Counted from the stretch's first letter, positions 37,606-48,196 are shown. The stretch: DNA of 64,000 bases from an uncultured Oscillospiraceae bacterium (GCA_947626265.1 CANQRM010000003.1:62001-126000), one strand, 5' to 3'. The notes: generated by a model from the letters alone, not told the origin. Program-made: numbers and translations.

Positions 37606-38628
37606 TCAGCGGTTGGCGTACATCCGCTCGTAGTAGGTCTTGTACTCGCCGGAGACGATCTGCTCCCACCAGGGACGGTTGTCCAGGTACCAGCGGATGG
37701 TCTTTTTGATGCCGTCGGCAAAGGCGGTCTCCGGCGTCCAGCCAAGCTGGGCGTGTATCTTCGCCGGGTCGATGGCGTAGCGCAGGTCGTGGCCCTTCCT
37801 ATCGGTGACGTAGGTGATGAGGCTCTCGGGCTTATCCAGGGCCTGGCAGATGAGCTTCACGATGTCGATGTTGCGCATCTCGTTGTGGCCGCCGATGTTA
37901 TAGACTTCGCCGATGCGTCCTTTCTCCAGGATGAGATCGATAGCCTTGCAGTGGTCCTCCACATACAGCCAGTCACGCACGTTCAGGCCCTGGCCGTAGA
38001 CGGGCAGGGACTTGTCGGCAAGGGCGTTCGCGATCATCAGGGGGATGAGCTTTTCCGGGAACTGGTAGGGGCCGTAGTTGTTGGAGCAGCGGCTCACCGT
38101 CACCGGCAGGCCATAGGTGCGGTGATAGGCCAGGGCCAGCAGGTCCGCCCCCGCCTTGGAGGCGCTGTAGGGACTGGAGGCGTGCAGCGGCGTGCTCTCG
38201 GTGAACAGAAGGTCCGGCCGGTCCAGAGGCAGGTCCCCGTAGACCTCGTCGGTGGAGACCTGGTGGAAGCGGATACCCCCGTGGGCCCGGCAGGCGTCCA
38301 TGAGCACCTGCACACCCAAGACGTTGGTCTTCAGGAATATCTCCGGGTCCTCGATGGACCGGTCCACGTGGGTCTCGGCGGCGAAGTTCACCACCGCATC
38401 GGGCTTTTCCGCCTCAAAGATGGCGTCTATCCCCGCCCGGTCCCGGATGTCCTGGCGGTAGAAGGTGAAGCGGCTGTCCTCCATGGCCCGGGCCAGGGTG
38501 GACATGTTTCCCGCGTAGGTGAGGCTGTCCACGCAGACGATGGAAACGTCCGGACGGTTATCCAGCAGGTAGTAGACGAAGTTGGCGCCGATGAAGCCGG
38601 CGCCGCCGGTGACCAGCAGTTTTTTCAT
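37606..38628 (-). CDS. rfbB: dTDP-glucose 4,6-dehydratase
   Basis: 'MKKLLVTGGAGFIGANFVYYLLDNRPDVSIVCVDSLTYAGN', 'ETHVDRSIEDP', 'PYSASKAGADLL'. Confidence 0.95.
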   Translation of the reverse strand: MKKLLVTGGAGFIGANFVYYLLDNRPDVSIVCVDSLTYAGNMSTLARAMEDSRFTFYRQDIRDRAGIDAIFEAEKPDAVVNFAAETHVDRSIEDPEIFLKTNVLGVQVLMDACRAHGGIRFHQVSTDEVYGDLPLDRPDLLFTESTPLHASSPYSASKAGADLLALAYHRTYGLPVTVSRCSNNYGPYQFPEKLIPLMIANALADKSLPVYGQGLNVRDWLYVEDHCKAIDLILEKGRIGEVYNIGGHNEMRNIDIVKLICQALDKPESLITYVTDRKGHDLRYAIDPAKIHAQLGWTPETAFADGIKKTIRWYLDNRPWWEQIVSGEYKTYYERMYANR

Positions 38629-38685
38629 AGGTCCTCCCATTGGCAGACTTTATTTTATAATAAACCTATTTCTTCCTATTAAAGC

Positions 38686-38713
38686 ATTATACCACAGCCG
38701 CCCCCAAAAGCAA
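38686..38713 (-). promoter_or_regulatory. Putative sigma-A promoter TTGCTT-N16-TATAAT for the minus-strand glycan operon
   Basis: Minus strand: TTGCTT (38713-38708), 16-bp spacer, TATAAT (38691-38686), ~55 bp upstream of rfbB. Confidence 0.65.
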
Positions 38714-38749
38714 CACCATTTGACATAATGTTGGGGGCTGGCGGGGCGT

Positions 38750-38780
38750 AAAAAACCTCCCTCGAATGAGGGAGGCTTTT
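38750..38780 (-). terminator. Intrinsic terminator downstream of chromate transporter operon
   Basis: AAAAAACCTCCCTC-GAAT-GAGGGAGGCTTTT. Confidence 0.8.
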
Positions 38781-38880
38781 ACCCGACGGGCGGGGAGGCC
38801 CGGCAGTGTGCCGCACGCGGTTGGTGAGCGAAGCGAACTTTAGCGGGAGGCATACTGTCGGACTCAGCCGCCCTGGTACC
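38781..38880 (+). repeat. Dispersed ~100-bp hairpin repeat, copy C
   Basis: ACCCGACGGGCGGGGAGGCCCGGCAGTGT...ATACTGTCGGACTCAGCCGCCCTGGTACC; matches copies A and B. Confidence 0.87.
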
Positions 38881-38882
38881 AC

Positions 38883-39458
38883 TTACGCTCCCGCGAAGCG
38901 GAACACCGCGCCGGCGACGGCGCCGATGAGGATGAGGAAGGCGGGGTGGAGCTTTTTGAAGACCTTGCTCACGGCGAAGATGACCGCCGCCAAGGCCCAT
39001 GCCTTCCAGTCCAGCACGGTCCAGAACTTGGAGACGCCCTCCCAGGCGTCCAGGCGGAACAGCACCCCCAGGGCCACGGTGATCCCCGCCGCGGCGATGA
39101 GCCCCGTGGACACGGGGCGGATGCCATAAAAGGCGCCCTTGACATACTTGTTGTCCCGGAAGGCCCGCAGGGCGGCGGCGATGAGGATGATGACGATGAT
39201 GCTGGGGGTGACGATGCCCACCAGGGCGGCCACGCTTCCCAGCACGCCGGCGCTGGTGTAGCCGGTGTACACGGCCATATTGATGCCGATGGGGCCGGGG
39301 GTGGACTCGCTGACGGCCAGCATGTCCGCCACCTGCTGGGCGGTGAACCAGCCGGTGCGTTCTCCCATCTCGTAGAGGAAGGGGAGGGTGGCCAGGCCCC
39401 CGCCCACGGCGAACAGGCCTGTCTTGAAAAACTCCCAGAAGAGCTGCAGGAATATCAT
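38883..39458 (-). CDS. Chromate transporter (split CHR family half)
   Basis: 'FLQLFWEFFKTGLFAVGGGLATLPFLYEM...LAVSESTPGPIGINMAVYTGY'. Confidence 0.9.
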   Translation of the reverse strand: MIFLQLFWEFFKTGLFAVGGGLATLPFLYEMGERTGWFTAQQVADMLAVSESTPGPIGINMAVYTGYTSAGVLGSVAALVGIVTPSIIVIILIAAALRAFRDNKYVKGAFYGIRPVSTGLIAAAGITVALGVLFRLDAWEGVSKFWTVLDWKAWALAAVIFAVSKVFKKLHPAFLILIGAVAGAVFRFAGA

Positions 39459-40000
39459 TTCTTTGCCGCCCCCTTCCGCATTTGAAGCGCCACGCCGATG
39501 ACGCCCGCGGCCAGGACGAACAGCACCGGGGACACGTCCAGCACCAGGCTCAGCACCGCCGCCACAACGAAAATGCAGGCGGTGAGCTTATCCACCACGG
39601 AGGACTTTAAGAGCTTGATGACCGCGTTCAGGATGAGCACCGTCACCGCCACCCGGATGCCGGCGAAGGCATTCTGCACGACGGCGTAGTCCGCGAAGTT
39701 CTGCAATAGCGCGGCGATGAGGCCGATGATGATAAAGCTGGGCAGTACCAGGGAATAGGTGGCGGCGATGGCGCCGGGGACGCCCTTCTGCTTGAAGCCG
39801 ATGAAGGTGGCGGTGTTCACGGCGATGATGCCGGGGGTGCACTGGCCGATGGCGTAATAGTCCGTCAGCTCCTCATTGGTGCACCAGCCCCGGCCCTCCA
39901 CCACCTCCCGCTGGAGGATGGGCAGCATGGCGTAGCCGCCGCCGAAGGTGATGGCCCCCATGCGGAAGAAGGTGACGAAAAGCTCCCAGTATATTTTCAT
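39455..40000 (-). CDS. Chromate transporter (split CHR family half)
   Basis: ATG 40000; 'YWELFVTFFRMGAITFGGGYAMLPILQREVV...AIGQCTPGIIAVNTATFIG'. Confidence 0.9.
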   Translation of the reverse strand: MKIYWELFVTFFRMGAITFGGGYAMLPILQREVVEGRGWCTNEELTDYYAIGQCTPGIIAVNTATFIGFKQKGVPGAIAATYSLVLPSFIIIGLIAALLQNFADYAVVQNAFAGIRVAVTVLILNAVIKLLKSSVVDKLTACIFVVAAVLSLVLDVSPVLFVLAAGVIGVALQMRKGAAKK

Positions 40001-40476
40001 GGCTGCGCCTCCCGGTCCTTGCACACGTCGCACCACCCGGCGGGGTCGCATAAGCTATCCAGCTCCTGCCAGGTGAGCTCCACGCCGGAGTGGGCGCTGC
40101 CCGCGGCGGGATAGACCGTGTCGTGGTCTTTAAGGCTCACGTCCAGCCACACCTCCGCCTGGGGCGGGACCAGGAAGGGGCACACCCCGCCGGGGGCGTT
40201 GCCCGTGAACCGCTCCGTGTCCTCGGGGGAGAGCATCTTCGCCTTGCCGCCGAAGGTGTCCTTGAATTTGCGGTTATCCACCCGGCGCTTGCCGGCGGCC
40301 ACCACCAGCACGGCCCCGTCCCCGTGGTAAAAGCCCAGGGTCTTGGCGATCTGGTCCGGGTCCACGCCCAGGGCCTCCGCCGCCAGGTCCACCGTGGCGG
40401 TGGACTGGGGGAACTCATGCAGCCGGTCCAAAAAACCTTTTTCTTCCAAAAAAACACGCACTTTTTCGATGTTCAT
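39997..40476 (-). CDS. YbaK/EbsC family aminoacyl-tRNA deacylase
   Basis: 'VDLAAEALGVDPDQIAKTLGFYHGDGAVLVVAAGKRRVDNRKFKDTFGGKAKMLSPEDTERFTGNAPGGVCPFLVP'. Confidence 0.9.
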   Translation of the reverse strand: MNIEKVRVFLEEKGFLDRLHEFPQSTATVDLAAEALGVDPDQIAKTLGFYHGDGAVLVVAAGKRRVDNRKFKDTFGGKAKMLSPEDTERFTGNAPGGVCPFLVPPQAEVWLDVSLKDHDTVYPAAGSAHSGVELTWQELDSLCDPAGWCDVCKDREAQP

Positions 40477-40489
40477 GGGGGAAAACTCC

Positions 40490-40517
40490 TTGCAAAATGG
40501 AAAATCTGCGCTACAAT
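40490..40517 (+). promoter_or_regulatory. Putative promoter TTGCAA-N16-TACAAT with -10 ending 6 nt before ATG (predicted leaderless)
   Basis: TTGCAA 40490-40495; TACAAT 40512-40517; ATG 40524; no Shine-Dalgarno seen. Confidence 0.5.
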
Positions 40518-40523
40518 GATACC

Positions 40524-41417
40524 ATGAATGAGGAAAAAAGAAAAGTCGCCGTTATCGGCGCGTTGAATGTGGACATCAGCGGCCGGGCGGAGGCACCTCT
40601 GGCACGGGGCGACTCCGTTATGGGCAAGGTGCGCACCACCCTGGGCGGGGTGGGCTGGAACGTGGCGCGAAACTGCGCCCTGTTGGGGGCGGACGTGTCC
40701 TTCTACTCCCTGCTGGGCCGGGACGGCCAGGCCGACGCCATCCGGGCGGAGAGCGCCCGATACGTGGTTGACATCTCCGGCTGCCGCTGGGTGGATGAGC
40801 AAAACAACCGCTACCTCTATATCTGCGACGAGCACGGGGACGTGGCCGCCTGCGTCAACGACATGGCCCTGTGCAGCCGGATGGACAAATCCTTCGCCGC
40901 CCGGTGCCTGGACGCCGTGCGGGACTGCGGCGCGGTGGTGGCAGACGCCAACCTCCCCCAGGGGACGCTGGCCTACATCGGCGAGAACTTGGCGGCGCCG
41001 CTGGTGGTGGACTGCGTGTCCACGGCAAAGTGCGTGCGCCTGCGGCCCATATTGGGCCATATCCACACTCTGAAGGCCAACCTCTCCGAGGCGGAGTCGC
41101 TGATCGGAGCCAAGGGCCCGGAGGCCTGCATCGCGGCGCTGATTGCCGCGGGGGTGAAGCGGGTGGTGATCTCCATGGCATCCGAGGGCGTCATATGCGG
41201 CGAGGCCGGCGGGGAGATCTTCGCCAAGCGGTCGGTGCACACCGAGGTGGTGGACGCCACCGGCGCGGGGGACAGCATGACCGCCGCCCTGACCGTGGGC
41301 ATGGCCGCGGGGATGAGCTTCACCGACTGCGCCTCCATGGGCGTCACCGCCGCCGGCATCACCATCGCCAACCCCGGCGCCGTCACCTCGGCATTGGCTG
41401 TGTTGCGGCCATTCTAA
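40524..41417 (+). CDS. PfkB family carbohydrate/nucleoside kinase
   Basis: 'VIGALNVDISGRA', 'TTLGGVGWNVARNCALLG', 'VVDATGAGDSMTAALTVG'; ATG 40497 in the same frame is an alternative. Confidence 0.88.
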   Translation: MNEEKRKVAVIGALNVDISGRAEAPLARGDSVMGKVRTTLGGVGWNVARNCALLGADVSFYSLLGRDGQADAIRAESARYVVDISGCRWVDEQNNRYLYICDEHGDVAACVNDMALCSRMDKSFAARCLDAVRDCGAVVADANLPQGTLAYIGENLAAPLVVDCVSTAKCVRLRPILGHIHTLKANLSEAESLIGAKGPEACIAALIAAGVKRVVISMASEGVICGEAGGEIFAKRSVHTEVVDATGAGDSMTAALTVGMAAGMSFTDCASMGVTAAGITIANPGAVTSALAVLRPF

Positions 41418-41427
41418 AAAAGAGGAA

Positions 41428-41468
41428 TAAAAAGAACGAGAACCGCACTCGCGGTTCTCGTTCTTTTT
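41428..41468. terminator. Strong intrinsic terminator
   Basis: AAAAAGAACGAGAACCGC-ACTC-GCGGTTCTCGTTCTTTTT. Confidence 0.92.
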
Positions 41469-41518
41469 ATAAAAGCCACACCCCTGCGCGCTTCGGAAGT
41501 TGGAAAGGAGTTTCCTGT

Positions 41519-41689
41519 ATGAGAAAGCATCAAGAGGAGAAAGGGGAGTTAAAGGTGGGCCCATTTACAGGGGCGTGGCCGGCGGCGAAGTCATTGGCCA
41601 GAGACTTTGCTCCGACCTTCTATGCCTATCTAAACACATTTTGGACAGTTCGTCAAGGATATTTTTCAATTATTTGGAAATTTTTATAA
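41519..41689 (+). CDS. Candidate 56-aa small protein of unknown function
   Basis: ATG 41519 preceded by AAAGGAG (41504-41510); MRKHQEEKGELKVGPFTGAWPAAKSLARDFAPTFYAYLNTFWTVRQGYFSIIWKFL. Confidence 0.35.
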   Translation: MRKHQEEKGELKVGPFTGAWPAAKSLARDFAPTFYAYLNTFWTVRQGYFSIIWKFL

Positions 41690-41731
41690 CACCTGAACGA
41701 AAAGGGCTAAACTAGTTCCATATTTTGATAT

Positions 41732-42691
41732 TTATCCTGCATTTTTGACGCGGGCCAGGGCGGCCAGCACCGCCTCCCGGATGGCCTCCGGGGGACCGGC
41801 CAGCACCGCTCCCGCGGCGTCGGCATGGCCCCCGCCGGTGGGGCTCAGCGCGTGCAGGATGTCCCCTGCGTGGACCGTTCCGTCTGTGCGCAGGGAGACC
41901 TTCCAGGTCCCGTCGGAAAGCTCGCGTATCAGCAGCCCCGCCCATGTCCCCTCCGGGAGCATGGTGAGAAGCGACAGCTTGTCCATGTCGTCCTCCCCGG
42001 CCCCGCAGGCGGCGATGGTGGCAAGGGGCAGGACCATGGCGCATACGCCGTCATGGAGCTCCATGGCGCCGAAGAGGGCGCTCTCCAGCCGCAGCCGGGC
42101 GGGGGACTTGGTCTCAAACAGTCGGCGGGTGAGGGACGCTGCGTCGAAGCCTGTATCCCGCAGCGCCCCGGCGATGGTGAGGGTCCGGCCGGTGGTGCCC
42201 GGGGTGCGGAAGCAGTTGGTGTCGGTGGAAAGGGCGGCGTACAGTGCCTCGGCGGTCTCCCCGTCCAGGGGCGCGCCCATCTCCCGCAGCAGCAGGTACA
42301 CAAGCTCCCCCGCGGCGGCGCTGTCCGGCTCCAGATAGGTATATTTTGCGTAGCCGGAATTGGTGCCGTGGTGGTCCACGGCCAGGTCGATGCGGGCGGC
42401 CAGATGCTCCCAGCCCGCCGGGAACTGGGCTGGGCCCGGGGTGTCTACGGCGGCCACGAAGGCGGGCTCAAATCCCGTCGGCGCGAAATAGGGCAGCATG
42501 TACTTCTCATACCGGGCCATGCTGGGCGGGTTGGCGGCCAAGTACGCACATTTGCCCAGGGCCCGCAGGCCCCGGCACAGGGCGCAGGAGCTTCCCGCTG
42601 CGTCCCCGTCGGGGCGGACGTGGGTGATGATGAGGATATCGTCCGCCGCCGCCAGCAGCGCCGCGGCGTGAGAAAGATCAGCAGTAATCAT
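41732..42691 (-). CDS. nrnA: DHH/DHHA1 family phosphoesterase (NrnA-like oligoribonuclease/pAp phosphatase)
   Basis: 'ILIITHVRPDGDAAGSSCAL', 'IDLAVDHHGTNSGYA', 'TDTNCFRTPGTTGRTL', C-terminal 'GGGHADAAGAVL'. Confidence 0.92.
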   Translation of the reverse strand: MITADLSHAAALLAAADDILIITHVRPDGDAAGSSCALCRGLRALGKCAYLAANPPSMARYEKYMLPYFAPTGFEPAFVAAVDTPGPAQFPAGWEHLAARIDLAVDHHGTNSGYAKYTYLEPDSAAAGELVYLLLREMGAPLDGETAEALYAALSTDTNCFRTPGTTGRTLTIAGALRDTGFDAASLTRRLFETKSPARLRLESALFGAMELHDGVCAMVLPLATIAACGAGEDDMDKLSLLTMLPEGTWAGLLIRELSDGTWKVSLRTDGTVHAGDILHALSPTGGGHADAAGAVLAGPPEAIREAVLAALARVKNAG

Positions 42692-42773
42692 CGGCCGGCT
42701 CCTGTTCTGTCAAAGACTGTTATGGCTGTGCCTGTCAGATTCTAACACAAATGGGCAGTGGAACACAATAACG

Positions 42774-42803
42774 TTGAAAGAAAGCCGATGGATATGGTAT
42801 GAT
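42774..42803 (+). promoter_or_regulatory. Putative promoter TTGAAA-N18-TATGAT with extended -10 (TGG)
   Basis: TTGAAA 42774-42779, TATGAT 42798-42803; AAGGAG at 42841 and ATG at 42853 follow. Confidence 0.5.
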
Positions 42804-42852
42804 GGATAAAGACAAGCTCGGAACAAAGGCAAAAAGACAAAAGGAGTGGATC

Positions 42853-43884
42853 ATGTTGAATGGGAGAGGATATAAGGCGGGAAGAAAGCTGACAGCGATC
42901 GTTTCCCTTGCCGCGGTGGTTTTATGTTCACTGTTCGGCTTGGCTGCCAAGTGGGATGATAAGCCGGTAGAGGTGTTGTACAGCACGGATCTGTGGGTAG
43001 AAGGGGACCAGGATGACCGCTACGACCTGGCCGTCATGTACAGCATGGACAGCATCGATCTGCATCTGCTGCTGGACAATGCGCTGGAGGGTGATCTGCA
43101 GGATTCCGATCTGTCGGGAAAGCGGGCTGTGGAGAATCTGAACGGCCTGTTTGGGAAAGAGATCGTTCCCATGATCGGGAAGCAATATCCATATGGATCG
43201 GGAGAAAAGGAACCTGTCACAGACGAGATCATCCGTCGGCTTCAGGCTATGGACGGTAAATGCACGATCATTACGGTGGGAAGCCTGCGGGACATTGCCG
43301 CAGTGTATGAGCAGGCGCCGGAGCTGCTGCAGGAGAAAGTGGAGAAGGTCTGCGTATTTGCAGGGAGCTACGAGCAGACGTATGACGAATATAACGTAGA
43401 AATGGATGGGGGGGGGTATAACGCGGTCATGCAGTCTGATCTTCCCATTTACTGGATCCCCTGTTTTCAAAATACGCTTTGGAGCCAGGGAGATCACTGT
43501 TCCTACTTTCAGATCCGGCAAAAGGATGTGATGGCGGACTGCGATGAAGAACTGCTCAAATGGTTCATATATGAATGGCAGCATGCCAGCGGGGATATTG
43601 ACGGATTCACTGTGACGGACGATGTAAAGAAACTGTTTATGGAGGACCTGAGAAACCTTTGGTGTTCGCCGCTCCTGCCTTTCCTGACGGGCGAGTATAC
43701 GGAGGAGGATATGCTGCAGGAGTACCAGCGGGATACAGGCAGGCAGATCGCGTTTCCCTGGCACTTTGAAGATGACGTATTCAATGGGAACGCGGTGAAG
43801 GTCTTCACGATAGAAGACCGGGAGAACTACGTTGAATTCAGCAAATGGCTGCTGACGAATATCTACAGAGATAAAAAAACCTGA
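42853..43884 (+). CDS. Secreted/membrane-anchored nucleoside hydrolase-like protein
   Basis: N-terminal hydrophobic signal 'KLTAIVSLAAVVLCSLFGLAAK'; 'YSTDLWVEGDQDDRYDLAVMY' and 'CTIITVGSLRDIAAVYEQAPELLQEKVEKVCVFAGSYEQTYDEYNVEMDGGGYNAVMQSDLPIYWI' resemble the IUNH fold. Confidence 0.6.
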   Translation: MLNGRGYKAGRKLTAIVSLAAVVLCSLFGLAAKWDDKPVEVLYSTDLWVEGDQDDRYDLAVMYSMDSIDLHLLLDNALEGDLQDSDLSGKRAVENLNGLFGKEIVPMIGKQYPYGSGEKEPVTDEIIRRLQAMDGKCTIITVGSLRDIAAVYEQAPELLQEKVEKVCVFAGSYEQTYDEYNVEMDGGGYNAVMQSDLPIYWIPCFQNTLWSQGDHCSYFQIRQKDVMADCDEELLKWFIYEWQHASGDIDGFTVTDDVKKLFMEDLRNLWCSPLLPFLTGEYTEEDMLQEYQRDTGRQIAFPWHFEDDVFNGNAVKVFTIEDRENYVEFSKWLLTNIYRDKKT

Positions 43885-43887
43885 TAT

Positions 43888-43905
43888 CAGACGAGAAATC
43901 GTCTG
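43888..43905. other. Small hairpin with GAAA loop
   Basis: CAGACGA-GAAA-TCGTCTG immediately after the nucleoside-hydrolase-like stop. Confidence 0.6.
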
Positions 43906-43919
43906 CGGACGTAACGAGC

Positions 43920-43951
43920 GGGCGGCCTGTGCATATATGCACAGGCCGCCC
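43920..43951. terminator. 32-bp perfect palindrome, likely bidirectional terminator between convergent genes
   Basis: GGGCGGCCTGTGCATATATGCACAGGCCGCCC is identical to its reverse complement; no T-tract. Confidence 0.55.
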
Positions 43952-43967
43952 TCCATGTTCTGAACGT

Positions 43968-45710
43968 TCAGGACAGGTCCTGAGCCTCCCACAGCCGGGC
44001 GAAGGCCCCGCCTTTGGCGATGAGCTCTTCTCTCGTGCCCAGCTCCACGATGTGCTCGTCCTCCACCACGGCGATGGCGTCCGCGTTCTTTACGGTGGAG
44101 AGCCGGTGGGCGATGATGATGCTGGTGCGTCCTTTGGCCAGCTCGTCCAGGGAGGCCTGGATGCGCTGCTCGGTGACGCTGTCCAGGGCGCTGGTGGCCT
44201 CGTCCAGGATGAGCACCGGGGGATTTTTGAGGAACACCCGGGCGATGCTGAGCCGCTGCTTCTGGCCCCCGGAGAGCATCACGCCCCGCTCGCCCACGAA
44301 GGTGTCGTACCCGTCGGGCATGGCCAGGATCTCTTCGTGGATCTCCGCCCGCACCGCCGCGGCCACGATCTCCGCGTCCGTGGCGTCGGGCCGGCCGTAG
44401 CGGATGTTCTCCCGGATGGTGTCGGCGAAGACGAACACGTCCTGCTGGATGATGCCGATGTTCTGCCGCAGGCTGTGCTGGGTCACGTCCCGCACGTCGT
44501 GCCCGTCGATGGTCACCGCCCCGCCGGTCACGTCGTAGAACCGGGGAAGAAGTTGACATAATGTAGTCTTGCCGCCGCCGGAGGGGCCCACGACGGCCAG
44601 GCATTTTCCATGGGGCAGGGTAAAGCTGACGTGCTCCAGCACCGGCCCGCCCTCGGCGTAGGAGAAGGACACGTCCTTATACTCCACGTCCCCGACCACA
44701 TTCTGTAAGTCCTCTGCCCCGGGCTTGTCCTGGATGTCGGGCTGGGTGTTCATGATCTCCAGAAACCGCTTGAAGCCGGTCATGCCGTCGGTGAAGGTCT
44801 CGATGAAATCCGCCAGCTGGGTCACGGGCCGGGTGAAGGTGGACACGTACAGAGAGAAGGTGATAAGGTCGACATAATCCATCTTCCCCTTCATGATGAA
44901 GAACCCGCCGGCGGCGATGGTGAGCACCTGCATCAGGCTCATGGTGGACTCGATGCCGGAGTGGTAGATGCCCATGGTCTTGTACCACTTTTTCTTGGAC
45001 TCCTTGAACGCGTCGTTGGCGGAGCGGAACTTGTCCGCCTCGGCGTCCTCGTTGGCGAAGGCCTTGGCGGTGCGGATGCCGGAGATGCCCGACTCGATGG
45101 AGGCGTTGATCTCCGCCAGATTCTTCTTCACCTCCGCGTTGGCCTCGTCCATGCGGCCGTTCCAGTGGACGGTGAAGAGGATGAAAAGGGGCACCACCGC
45201 GAGGATGATGAGGGCCAGGGGCCAGCATATGGTGCACAGGATCGCGAAGGCGCCCAGGATGGTCACCAGGCTGGTCATCAGATTCTCCGGCCCGTGGTGG
45301 GATAGCTCCGTAATGGAGAACAGGTCGTTGGTGATGCGGCTCATGATGACGCCGGTGCGGTTGTGGTCGAAAAAGGAGAAGGACAGGGTCTGGATGTGGG
45401 TCAGGATGTCCGTGCGCATGTCCGCCTCCAGGCGCACGCCCATGAGATGCCCTAAGTAGGTGATGATGTACTTGCACACGGCCTTGATGATATAGGCCCC
45501 CGCCAAAATAGCCATGACGGCGAAGAAGAGGCCGAACAGCCTGTCCGGCAGGAGGGTATTGAGGGTATAGCGGGTGGCGTAGGGGAAGATGAGGTCCGCC
45601 AGGCACGCCACCAGCGCGCAGGTCATGTCCAGCAGGAAAAGCCGCATATGGGGCTTATAGTAGCTGGCGAACAGCTTTATGGGGTGGGCGGAAAAATCTC
45701 GCTGCTTCAT
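43968..45710 (-). CDS. ABC transporter, fused permease/ATP-binding (MsbA/multidrug type)
   Basis: 580 aa; TM domain, Walker A '[14 protein letters not shown]', signature 'LSGGQKQR', '[11 protein letters not shown]'. Confidence 0.93.
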   Translation of the reverse strand: MKQRDFSAHPIKLFASYYKPHMRLFLLDMTCALVACLADLIFPYATRYTLNTLLPDRLFGLFFAVMAILAGAYIIKAVCKYIITYLGHLMGVRLEADMRTDILTHIQTLSFSFFDHNRTGVIMSRITNDLFSITELSHHGPENLMTSLVTILGAFAILCTICWPLALIILAVVPLFILFTVHWNGRMDEANAEVKKNLAEINASIESGISGIRTAKAFANEDAEADKFRSANDAFKESKKKWYKTMGIYHSGIESTMSLMQVLTIAAGGFFIMKGKMDYVDLITFSLYVSTFTRPVTQLADFIETFTDGMTGFKRFLEIMNTQPDIQDKPGAEDLQNVVGDVEYKDVSFSYAEGGPVLEHVSFTLPHGKCLAVVGPSGGGKTTLCQLLPRFYDVTGGAVTIDGHDVRDVTQHSLRQNIGIIQQDVFVFADTIRENIRYGRPDATDAEIVAAAVRAEIHEEILAMPDGYDTFVGERGVMLSGGQKQRLSIARVFLKNPPVLILDEATSALDSVTEQRIQASLDELAKGRTSIIIAHRLSTVKNADAIAVVEDEHIVELGTREELIAKGGAFARLWEAQDLS

Positions 45711-45734
45711 ATATGTACGCTCTTTCTTGAAAAT

Positions 45735-45852
45735 AAAAGGCCCCCTTGTGCAAAGGGGGCTGTCACGCGGAGCGTGACTGGGGGATTGTCTGACAACCCC
45801 TCCGCCTCGCTCCGCTCGGCACCTCCCCTTGCACAGGGGAGGCTTTCCATTG
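45735..45852. repeat. Palindromic intergenic repeat element (second family)
   Basis: GCCCCCTTGTGCAAAGGGGGC hairpin, GTCACGCGGAGCGTGAC hairpin, CCTCCCCTTGCACAGGGGAGG hairpin; spurious ORF '...GAVTRSVTGGLSDNPSASLRSAPPLAQGRLS' typical of such Clostridia elements. Confidence 0.7.
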
Positions 45853-45855
45853 TAT

Positions 45856-48174
<2,319 letters not shown>

Positions 48175-48196
48175 GGAAGTCTCCTTGTGTCGAAGC

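Noticed and set aside
17407-38628. Locus considered as a prophage or defence island
   Set aside because: No integrase, structural phage, restriction or toxin-antitoxin genes; gene content is glycan biosynthesis
38679-38882. 67-aa minus-strand ORF 'MVPGRLSPTVCLPLKFASLTNRVRHTAG...'
   Set aside because: Translation of dispersed repeat copy C plus terminator and promoter sequence
40524-41417. PfkB protein called as pseudouridine kinase PsuK
   Set aside because: No psuG neighbour and motifs alone do not settle substrate; kept as generic PfkB kinase
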